From Pseudolysobacter sp. (GTDB taxonomy: Bacteria > Pseudomonadota > Gammaproteobacteria > Xanthomonadales > Rhodanobacteraceae): DNA of 5,214 nt. The position numbers and the translations under genes are program-made. The DNA lies in the NCBI GenBank assembly GCA_025351985.1, contig JANXUW010000464.1, positions 1-5,214 on the forward strand, written 5' to 3'. This document shows positions 1-5,214 of this stretch, piece by piece. The notes below the pieces were generated by a model that saw only the letters and a list, made by a program, of their open reading frames with translations, did no database searches and had not been told where the DNA came from. Position 1 is the stretch's first letter. Every line of letters starts with the position of its first letter.

Positions 1-1
1 T

Positions 2-553
2 GAGGAGTCCGTAACCGCGACACCAGCAGGGCCTTATCTTGTCTCGCTAAAGAACTACTTGGCTGAGTTAAAAACTACTCCGGCGTCACTCAGGGAAGCG
101 GCGACGCAAATAGTAAATACGCCGAGCGGATTATTTCATGATGACATTTTGATGGCGGCTAAAAAGGCGAGTCAAATTGCATGTTCGCCACATACCGTAA
201 ATTTCTCAAATCGAGTAAAGGCGATGATTTTTATCGAACAATTCACGCTGGAACTATATAAAGGAAAAATTAGAAGATTGGTAAATCAGCATGTTGGCAA
301 GCTAGACACTGAAACTCTATTCGCAGAGTTTTATGAGCTATATCTAGATAAATATATAGCAGCTTGGAGGATGAGAGACACAGAATCCCAGCTACACAAA
401 CAGTGCATTGCGTATGGGGTGAACAGTCTGCCGGCATGTATGCAGGCGCTGCTGGCGTTCGGAGCCATGCAGAAGACCATCTGCCGAGTTCAGTTAGAAG
501 ACGTAATGTTCTCTGCTTTGTCTCAACCGGCTCTACCGGACGGCGAGGAGTGA
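2..553 (+). CDS. Hypothetical protein, 3' end of a gene cut by the window start
   Basis: The frame is open from the first bases of the window to the TGA at 551-553, giving 183 residues with no ATG near the left edge. A TTG at 59 could start a 164-residue protein, but it has no Shine-Dalgarno, and the frame stays open upstream of it, so I treat the gene as 5'-partial. I do not recognise the family. The product looks soluble and mainly helical, with a lysine-rich middle, a charged stretch with many Leu/Tyr/Phe around KLDTETLFAEFYELYLDKY, and a Cys-containing C-terminal part (CIAYGVNSLPACM). There is no signal peptide in the visible part and no long hydrophobic segment. The DNA is AT-richer than the genes to the right, which fits acquired DNA. 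Lying upstream of an RHS relic, it could be a toxin tip, immunity protein or orphan cargo gene; this is only inferred from context. Confidence 0.65.
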   Translation, partial: EESVTATPAGPYLVSLKNYLAELKTTPASLREAATQIVNTPSGLFHDDILMAAKKASQIACSPHTVNFSNRVKAMIFIEQFTLELYKGKIRRLVNQHVGKLDTETLFAEFYELYLDKYIAAWRMRDTESQLHKQCIAYGVNSLPACMQALLAFGAMQKTICRVQLEDVMFSALSQPALPDGEE

Positions 554-565
554 TTACTGAGAACA

Positions 566-593
566 TTTAATCACATATGCTTTTATCGATAAT
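566..593 (+). promoter_or_regulatory. Possible sigma-70-type promoter before the small exported protein gene
   Basis: The 72-bp gap between the first two genes is very AT-rich. GATAAT at 588-593 matches the -10 consensus at five of six bases. The best -35 candidate, TTTAAT at 566-571 with a 16-bp spacer, matches only three of six. A second -10-like TATATT at 612-617 is too close to the ATG at 626 unless the message is nearly leaderless. AT-rich DNA gives such matches easily, so this is tentative. Confidence 0.3.
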
Positions 594-625
594 TTGTACT
601 ACTAATATTTATATATTGATGTAGC

Positions 626-1021
626 ATGCATAAAATATTAAAAGTTTCAATTGGCTTCGCCTCAATTTTATTTTCGTCTATAACTTTTGGCGCTGATCTG
701 TCGGCGCGTCCGTCCGCGAGCGTCGTCAAGAAAAATATTTCCTTGGTAGTGGTCTTTTCCATTACTCCCGATGACTCGGGGCGTGTTTCAGCATGTGCAT
801 TTGCTGACGCTGCCGACTTAAAAAACAATGATGTCGACTTCAAACCATCCGGCACTTTCGTCAGTGCGGCATGTAACTTGTTCCGAAAAAGCAAGTGGGC
901 TGTTAATCGTGAAGGCGTGGGCCGGATTGAAAACGATTATTATTTCTGCTACTACTCAACGAGCGCACCAGATGATCCGGTATGCGATATACGATTCCAC
1001 GAAGACCATTCTTTACCGTAG
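626..1021 (+). CDS. Small exported protein, four cysteines, weakly TonB-C-like
   Basis: This is a 131-residue protein. Residues 1-23 form a clear Sec signal peptide: a basic start (MHKILK), a hydrophobic core, and a likely cleavage after Ala23 (ITFGA before DLSA). The mature part of about 108 residues should be periplasmic or secreted. It has four cysteines (57, 83, 108, 120), enough for two disulfides. The order beta-strand, D-S-G-R-V-S-A-C, about 25 residues, A-A-C-x-L, then a Trp/Val/Arg-Glu-Gly stretch resembles the small TonB C-terminal-like domains of gammaproteobacterial exported proteins, where a GxVxxC strand is followed by an AxC helix. That is a pattern judgement, not a database hit, and no TonB transmembrane or proline-rich part is present. 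A stop codon at 617-619 lies in frame just upstream, so ATG 626 is the first available start; there is no good Shine-Dalgarno. The DNA is AT-richer than the right-hand genes. A periplasmic immunity role is possible but unproven. Confidence 0.72.
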   Translation: MHKILKVSIGFASILFSSITFGADLSARPSASVVKKNISLVVVFSITPDDSGRVSACAFADAADLKNNDVDFKPSGTFVSAACNLFRKSKWAVNREGVGRIENDYYFCYYSTSAPDDPVCDIRFHEDHSLP

Positions 1022-1080
1022 AGCGCGCCATCGGGATCAAGCGTCACCGGGGTCACATCTTGTATCGGAGCGTTAATCGC
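1022..1080. other. Junction segment between the exported-protein gene and the RHS relic
   Basis: These 59 bases follow the TAG of the small exported protein and precede recognisable RHS sequence. Composition changes from AT-rich to GC-rich here. No promoter, terminator hairpin with a T-run, or direct repeat marking an insertion was evident. It may be leftover sequence from the event that joined the two parts. Confidence 0.4.
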
Positions 1081-2040
1081 AATCCACTCGATGCGCTGGG
1101 CCGCACGCTCCAGCAAACCGCGGTCCCGCCGACACCGATCCTGTCGGGCATGGCGAACGAAACCACGCTGGATACGTGGAGCTACGACCCGATCTACGGC
1201 GCGGGCGATGTCGGCCTGATCAAACGCCAGCGCGGCAGCAACAGCGCCAGCCCGGCAGCCAACCCGACCGTGTGGCAGGAGAGCTACAGCTACGAAGCCG
1301 GCACCAGTCGTCCGCTGAGCAGTACCACCACGATCAGCGAAGGCGGCGCGGCGCCCGGTGCGCTGGTTTCCAGCACCGGCTACGACAGCGCCGGGCGCCC
1401 CAGCACGCACACCTACCCCAGCGGCCTGAGCGTACTGCACACCTACACCGCCTACGGCCAGCTCGGCAGCCTGAGCAATGCCAGCACCGGCGCGGTGTAC
1501 TGGACGGCGCTGGCGCAAAACGAATGGGGCCACGTCACCAGCGAAAGCTACAGCGGCGGCATCGTCGGCACGCACAGCGATTACCACAGCACCGGCCAGG
1601 CGCACACGCTGAGCTGGGGCGGCGCGAGCACGGACGGCTTGAGCTACAGCTACGACAGCTTCGGCAACCTGGTGGGCCAATCGCGCAGCGCGCCGAACGC
1701 GAATACCGAGAACTACAGCTACGATGCCCTGCAACGCCTGACCACGGCCACGCGCATCCTCGGCGGCGCGGTCAACTACAGCTATTCGCCCAGTGGCAAC
1801 ATCCTGAGCAAGAGCGACTACGGCAGCAGTTATGGGTATCAAGCCAACGGCTGCGGCCCGCACGCGGCCTCGAGCATCAGCGTGGTGGCGGCACTGGGCG
1901 CGGGCACGCTGAACTACAGCTGCGATGCGAACGGCAACGTGGTGACCGGCACGGGCGGCAGCGCCAACGCGTTGCCGGTAACGACCACGTTCGATGCGAG
2001 CGAGCAGTTTGTGGGTCAACCCTTCGCGATGGCACATTGA
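1081..2040 (+). pseudogene. RHS/YD-repeat protein fragment, truncated at both ends
   Basis: About 319 codons of RHS-type repeat sequence are readable without a stop. Homology-like sequence begins near D-A-L-G-R (1090-1104), where RHS proteins are already deep in the repeat region. YD-type repeats follow: SYSYEAG at 1282, GYDSAGRP near 1378, SYSYDSFGN at 1642, NYSYDALQR at 1711, NYSYSPSGN at 1774 and NYSCDANGN at 1912. In full-length RHS proteins these build the beta-helical shell that encloses a C-terminal toxin. There is no start codon, RBS or N-terminal domain joined to it. The frame ends at a TGA soon after the motif TTFDAS, before the conserved RHS core and any variable toxin tip. The frame formally extends left to an ATG at 982, but that overlaps the preceding gene and reads as non-RHS sequence, so I do not take it as a start. 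Codon use is strongly GC-rich, unlike the two genes to the left. Most likely a decayed or rearranged remnant of an RHS locus. Confidence 0.82.
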
Positions 2041-2132
2041 TCGAGATCGGCTCGGCAAAAGATGTAGCATTCGATTGAGCAATGTCGTGCCCGCATGCTA
2101 GTTTGCCTGACCCACCACGCAGGCAACACGTC
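2041..2132. other. Non-coding gap upstream of the metalloprotease gene
   Basis: The stretch lies between the end of the RHS relic and the chosen protease start. It presumably holds the protease promoter, but I found no convincing -35/-10 pair. A weak AGG at 2121-2123 sits 9 bases before ATG 2133 and is the best ribosome-binding candidate, which helps choose that start over the ATG codons at 2082 and 2169. Confidence 0.35.
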
Positions 2133-4160
2133 ATGCACAACTCATTGCATAGCTCTTTTCTCCGCACCATGCGCTGGACCGCTCCACTGGTCTGGTTGCT
2201 CGCCGTGGCACCGACGTTTGCCGCCGCGCCGGTATGGCAGGATCGGACCAAGTTGGTTGCTGCGGACACCGCGGCACTCAGCACCACGTTGCGCGAATAC
2301 CGATCGCTGACACTTGATCTGACCGCGCTGCGTTCAAAGCTGGAAAATGCGCCCGACGAAAATGCCGGCGCTTCGCCATTGCGACTCGACCTGCCGATGC
2401 CCGATGGCTCGATGCAACCGTTCGATGTGTATCGCACCGAGGTGATGGCGCCGGAACTGGCGGCGCGTTATCCAGAGATCCGCAGTTTCGTCGCGCATGC
2501 GGTCGGCCACGCCGAAATCCAGGCGCGGCTGGACGATTCGCCGCTGGGTTTTTCGGCGATGATTCGAGCGCCCGGTGGCGTGACCCTGCTGCAGCCGACC
2601 AAGCTCGGCACCGCATCGAGTTACATCAGTTTTCGGCGCGAAGCGCTTGGCGTATCGGCCGATCCGTTTCGCTGCCTGGTCGGTGGGAACGATACCTTGA
2701 CCAGTCAATCGATCGCGCCCGCGCCGCAAACGATCACCGGAGCCACCATCCGCACCTATCGACTGGCCCTGGCCACGACTGGTGAATACACGCAGTTTTT
2801 CGGCGGCACGGTGGTCCTCGGCATGGCCGCCGTGGTGCAGGCAGTGAATCGCGTCAACGGTATCTATCTGACCGATTTCGCGGTGAAGTTTCAGCTGATC
2901 GCCAACAACAATTTGCTGATCTACACCGATCCCGCTACCGATCCGTATACCAACGATGACGGTACGACGATGCTCGATCAGAATCAGACCACGATCGATA
3001 GCGTCATCGGCTCGGCGAATTACGATTTCGGCCACGTATTCAGTACCGGCGGCGGTGGAATCGCCGATCTCGGCGTCGCCTGCAGTGCGGGCAGCAAGGC
3101 GCGGGGAGTAACCGGCACCAGCAGCCCCAACGGCGATGGTTTCTGGGTCGATTTCGTCGCGCACGAGATGGGCCACCAGATGGGCGCCGATCACAGTTTC
3201 AATACCGTCGATGGAAATGGCGCAGGCAATCGCGAGCCCTCGCAGGCGGCGGAACCCGGCAGCGGTTCGACGATCATGGCGTATGCCGGAATTTGCGGGC
3301 CATCCGATCTGCAACCGCATTCCGATCCGTATTTCCACGAGGCCAGCCTCATACCGATCGCGGCGAGACTGACGGGTTCCGGCGGCGGCACCACGTGCGG
3401 CACCGCGGTGGCCTCGACCAATCACGCGCCGGTGATCAGCGCGATCCCGACCAAGACGATTCCCGCGCAGACGCCGTTCCTGCTCACGGGTGCTGCCACC
3501 GATCAAGACGGTGATGCAATCACCTACGCGTGGGAAGAAAGCGATCTTGGCACGGCTTCGCCGCCGGAAGGAGACGACGGAACACGTCCGTTATTCCGTT
3601 CCTACAATCCGACTACGTCACCAAGCCGCATGGTGCCGGAACTGCTGCGTGTACTCAGTCACAATCTGAGCCTGGATATTCCGAGTGGCGGCGACATCTC
3701 GGGCGAAAGCTGGGCGACCACCACGCGCAATCTGCATTTCCGCCTGACCGTTCGCGACAATCATGCCGGTGGTGGCGCCACGCAGAGCGCCGACGGTATC
3801 GTCGCGGTCACCGCGACCGCCGGCCCGTTCCTCATCACCGCGCCGACCCAGACCGCGCAATGGGCGACCGGTACCTCGAAAACGGTGACATGGAATGTGG
3901 CGAACACGACCGCGGCACCGGTGAGTTGTGCAGCCGTCGATGTGCTCTACTCCGCCGATGGCGGCCAAACCTTCCCGACCGTACTGGCGAGCGCCGTGCC
4001 CAACAATGGCGCGGCAATAGTGACTGCGCCCGCCGCCACCACCAGCCATGCGCGCATCCAGGTACGTTGCAGCAACAATATTTTCTTCGACATCTCGCCG
4101 GGCGATTTCGTCATCGGCGGCGACATCATTTTCAAGGATGGATTCGGGGTGCCGAACTGA
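2133..4160 (+). CDS. Secreted M12B reprolysin-like zinc metallopeptidase
   Basis: The product has 675 residues. Residues 1-34 or so are a Sec signal peptide (hydrophobic core LVWLLAVAPTFAAA). A propeptide runs to about residue 200. The catalytic domain (about 204-415) carries the complete zinc motif HEMGHQMGADH at 344-354, with Glu345 as the catalytic base and His344, His348 and His354 as ligands, and a Met-turn, STIMAYAGICG, with Met382. A cadherin/PKD-like module follows (about 430-560: DQDGDAITYAWEESDLG, then RSYNPTTSPSR and RLTVRDNHAGGG). A last beta-sandwich (about 564-660) contains VTWNVANT, SADGGQTF and NIFFDIS. This order matches the reprolysin-type metalloproteases common in Bacteroidetes and gammaproteobacteria. 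The protein should be exported and cleave extracellular or periplasmic proteins; the substrate is unknown. It ends in IIFKDGFGVPN, a short tail resembling those of other Lysobacterales secreted proteins. ATG 2133 was chosen for its weak SD and a well-placed signal peptide; ATG 2082 would add 17 residues and ATG 2169 would remove 12. All key residues are present, so the gene looks functional. Confidence 0.93.
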   Translation: MHNSLHSSFLRTMRWTAPLVWLLAVAPTFAAAPVWQDRTKLVAADTAALSTTLREYRSLTLDLTALRSKLENAPDENAGASPLRLDLPMPDGSMQPFDVYRTEVMAPELAARYPEIRSFVAHAVGHAEIQARLDDSPLGFSAMIRAPGGVTLLQPTKLGTASSYISFRREALGVSADPFRCLVGGNDTLTSQSIAPAPQTITGATIRTYRLALATTGEYTQFFGGTVVLGMAAVVQAVNRVNGIYLTDFAVKFQLIANNNLLIYTDPATDPYTNDDGTTMLDQNQTTIDSVIGSANYDFGHVFSTGGGGIADLGVACSAGSKARGVTGTSSPNGDGFWVDFVAHEMGHQMGADHSFNTVDGNGAGNREPSQAAEPGSGSTIMAYAGICGPSDLQPHSDPYFHEASLIPIAARLTGSGGGTTCGTAVASTNHAPVISAIPTKTIPAQTPFLLTGAATDQDGDAITYAWEESDLGTASPPEGDDGTRPLFRSYNPTTSPSRMVPELLRVLSHNLSLDIPSGGDISGESWATTTRNLHFRLTVRDNHAGGGATQSADGIVAVTATAGPFLITAPTQTAQWATGTSKTVTWNVANTTAAPVSCAAVDVLYSADGGQTFPTVLASAVPNNGAAIVTAPAATTSHARIQVRCSNNIFFDISPGDFVIGGDIIFKDGFGVPN

Positions 4161-4231
4161 TAGGTGTACGAGCTGAATATCTGGAGACGATTCGTCAGGG
4201 ATCGCGAGTTCAAAGCCGCGTCACGCGCTGA
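4161..4231. other. Short gap between convergent genes, no clear terminator
   Basis: These 71 bases separate the 3' ends of the metalloprotease gene (plus strand) and the NRDE gene (minus strand). I see only short or poorly placed inverted repeats (for example GACGA/TCGTC around 4188-4198 with a one-base centre) and no stem followed by a T-run on either strand. Termination may be Rho-dependent, or read-through may produce overlapping antisense 3' ends. Confidence 0.45.
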
Positions 4232-5035
4232 TCACCATGAAGATTCGCGCCTATCGATTCCGTAGTCGAAGCGTAAAATCGTTTCACCTTCGAACGCCGC
4301 TTCCGCACCGAAGCGGCGCTCGATAAACACCGCTGCACCACCATACGTGATCGCGATTACGCTACACGCGCGAGTGCCGTAATGTGCGCCGCGGATAAAC
4401 GCCGGCGACAAGCGGCGTTCGATCTCGATGCCCACACCGGTATTCGGTAACTCGGCATCGGCAGCGAGTGTTTCATCGGCCAGCGCGGCGAACAGATCGG
4501 CAAAATCTTCGTGTTCGAAATCTGCCTGAGGTTTGCTTATCCAGTCCTGCAACGCCTGCTTCAGCCGGCGGGTTTTTGGCCACGGCGTATCGAGCGTCGC
4601 ATTGGAAAGTCCGTGAATGCCGGGCGTTAGAACTCGTGTTTCCGGCCGTGGACGATTGCTGACAAAACGCGCGGCGTATTGGTCGAACAACAGCAGATTG
4701 AACGGTCGATAGCTATCCGCCGTGGCCAGCAGCGTATTCGCCGATTCCTCGGCGCTCCGAGTGGCTTGCAGATAATCGGAAGCAAGCAAACCGCGCGAGG
4801 CAAAATCGCCGGAGCGCAGCGGCTCGCGCACGTTCGTCACGACGCAGGCGCGACCGCGATCGGATACGCCCATCCACGTTCCACCCGCTTCGAGATCGTG
4901 TCCGGCAAGCACATCCGACGCATCGTGCCAGCGCGCCAGCGGCGCAGTCGGACGCGCGTGAAATTCATCGCGATTGCCGGCCAGGATCAGGCGGTAATGC
5001 GGGCTGGCATCGAGGGCGAAAGCGATCAGGCACAT
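4232..5035 (-). CDS. NRDE family protein (TANGO2 homologue)
   Basis: This is a complete 267-residue protein, the usual size for the family. It starts Met-Cys-Leu-Ile, with the invariant Cys2 that becomes N-terminal after Met removal, which fixes the start. Family motifs follow in order: the name-giving AGNRDEFHARPT (NRDE at 21-24), the GGTWMGVS loop (51-58), TNVRE (67-71), SRG (80-82) and a late YGTRACSV (219-226). The fold is thought to be of the Ntn-hydrolase type, but no enzymatic reaction is established. Eukaryotic members (TANGO2, worm HRG-9) have been linked to haem trafficking and lipid metabolism. There is no signal peptide, so it is probably cytoplasmic. It is convergent with the metalloprotease gene and seems to be a single-gene unit; the upstream side carries only repeats within this window. 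I see no good Shine-Dalgarno or clear promoter. Its codon use is GC-rich like that of the protease gene, consistent with core-genome origin. Confidence 0.93.
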   Translation of the reverse strand: MCLIAFALDASPHYRLILAGNRDEFHARPTAPLARWHDASDVLAGHDLEAGGTWMGVSDRGRACVVTNVREPLRSGDFASRGLLASDYLQATRSAEESANTLLATADSYRPFNLLLFDQYAARFVSNRPRPETRVLTPGIHGLSNATLDTPWPKTRRLKQALQDWISKPQADFEHEDFADLFAALADETLAADAELPNTGVGIEIERRLSPAFIRGAHYGTRACSVIAITYGGAAVFIERRFGAEAAFEGETILRFDYGIDRRESSW

Positions 5036-5081
5036 GGCGGTTTAGATCGAAGAATGTGAGGCAATTGTTTGCGCGAATCCG

Positions 5082-5118
5082 GTAGGAGCCTACTGGCAAA
5101 CACTCCGGTTGCGCTACA
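5082..5118. repeat. REP-like segment beginning GTAGGAGC and ending GCGCTAC
   Basis: GTAGGAGCC at 5082-5090 resembles the conserved head of REP sequences widespread in Pseudomonas and Lysobacterales, and the segment closes with GCGCTAC, a near-complement of that head. A 5-bp GTAGG/CCTAC inverted repeat lies at 5082-5093. The copy is imperfect, and repetition elsewhere in the genome cannot be seen from this window. Confidence 0.4.
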
Positions 5119-5124
5119 AAACCG

Positions 5125-5159
5125 TCGTCATCCCAGCGCAGGCTGGGATCCATTTTGAC
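5125..5159. repeat. Dispersed hairpin repeat (TCATCCCAGC type)
   Basis: ATCCCAGC at 5130-5137 and GCTGGGAT at 5142-5149 form a perfect 8-bp stem with a 4-base GCAG loop. The flanks GTCGTC on the left and CCATTTTGAC on the right match the style of the highly repeated proteobacterial elements of the form 'CGTCATyCC..GCG..GGrATCCA', whose minus-strand translation gives DPSLRWDD or similar peptides. Such elements sit between genes in many copies and may affect mRNA ends. The assignment rests on recognising the pattern, since only one full copy lies in this window. Confidence 0.65.
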
Positions 5160-5175
5160 CTTGGCTCGACCGGCG

Positions 5176-5203
5176 TTGACATTGTCTCTGGCATTTGCAA
5201 AAT
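5176..5203 (+). promoter_or_regulatory. Possible rightward promoter (TTGACA)
   Basis: A perfect -35 hexamer TTGACA at 5176-5181 is followed after 16 bases by CAAAAT (5198-5203), which matches the -10 consensus at four of six bases. It would drive transcription out of the window to the right. It lies within repeat-bearing DNA and no downstream gene is visible, so this is weak. Confidence 0.2.
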
Positions 5204-5214
5204 CAACATGGATC

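Larger units (their letters stand above)
5036..5214. other. Non-coding, repeat-bearing region upstream of the NRDE gene
   Basis: No credible gene lies in these 179 bases. The open frame on the minus strand here starts inside the hairpin repeat and gives the typical repeat-derived peptide MDPSLRWDDD, so it is spurious. The region holds a REP-like segment, a hairpin repeat and possibly part of a second copy, and presumably the NRDE promoter. Confidence 0.6.

Noticed and set aside
982..1080. ATG 982 as the start of the RHS frame
   Set aside because: It lies inside the exported-protein gene in another frame, and the first 33 codons show no RHS or signal-peptide character.
1912..1938. Tyr-to-Cys change in the last YD repeat (NYSCDANGN) as a sign of decay
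   Set aside because: Cysteine near this position occurs in intact RHS proteins of related bacteria as far as I recall, so it is not evidence of degeneration.
618..2070. Identical 10-mer GATGTAGCAT at 618-627 and 2061-2070, both near gene starts
   Set aside because: About a dozen 10-base matches are expected by chance in a window of this size, flanks do not match, and the spacing to the two starts differs.
952..2082. Long minus-strand open frame opposite the RHS relic (376 codons)
   Set aside because: It is an antisense shadow of GC-rich repeat sequence: rich in Ala, Arg and Val, of low complexity and without domain signs, while the plus strand shows clear YD repeats.
2334..3506. Long minus-strand open frame opposite the metalloprotease (390 codons)
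   Set aside because: The plus strand holds an intact protease with all motifs; the antisense product is an Arg/Gly/Ile-rich shadow without a recognisable fold.
3530..4231. Alternative plus-strand frame inside the metalloprotease 3' half
   Set aside because: The product is very Arg- and His-rich and overlaps the conserved C-terminal modules read in the other frame; a typical frame shadow in GC-rich DNA.
4965..5153. Minus-strand 62-codon frame starting MDPSLRWDDD
   Set aside because: It starts inside the hairpin repeat and runs into the NRDE gene; this peptide start is a well-known artefact of such repeats.

Overview
The window looks like a piece of chromosome from a high-GC gammaproteobacterium, most likely of the Lysobacterales (Xanthomonadaceae/Rhodanobacteraceae side). 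This is an inference from three things: the strong G/C preference at third codon positions in most of the window, a secreted metalloprotease ending in a short IFKDGF-type tail that I associate with secreted proteins of that order, and a dispersed-repeat hairpin of the kind that gives spurious 'DPSLRWDD' peptides. No rRNA, tRNA, CRISPR array or intact mobile element is visible.

Left part (1 to about 1020): visibly AT-richer DNA with two genes unlike the rest. The first is the 3' end of a gene entering from the left, with no recognisable family. The second is a small exported protein with a clear signal peptide, four cysteines and a weak resemblance to a TonB C-terminal-like fold. A 72-bp AT-rich gap with a plausible promoter separates them. 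Composition then switches sharply to GC-rich DNA, and from about 1081 to 2040 lies an RHS/YD-repeat relic. It has neither an N-terminal part nor the conserved RHS core and toxin tip, so it is a gene fragment. AT-rich orphan genes beside an RHS fragment recall polymorphic-toxin loci, but a toxin/immunity role for the two genes is not shown by the sequence.

Middle (2133 to 4160): an intact gene for a secreted M12B (reprolysin-like) zinc metallopeptidase, with signal peptide, propeptide, a catalytic domain with the full HExxHxxGxxH motif and Met-turn, two beta-sandwich modules and the short C-terminal tail.

Right part (4232 to 5035, minus strand): an intact NRDE/TANGO2-family gene convergent with the protease, separated by 71 bp without an obvious intrinsic terminator. 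Upstream of it, 5036 to 5214 is non-coding and repeat-bearing: a REP-like GTAGGAGC segment, a perfect 8-bp-stem hairpin repeat, and what may be the start of an inverted second copy cut by the window edge.

The protease and NRDE genes appear to be unrelated single genes; I see no pathway linking them. I do not see convincing evidence for a complete new system. The best lead is the two-gene AT-rich block next to the RHS relic.
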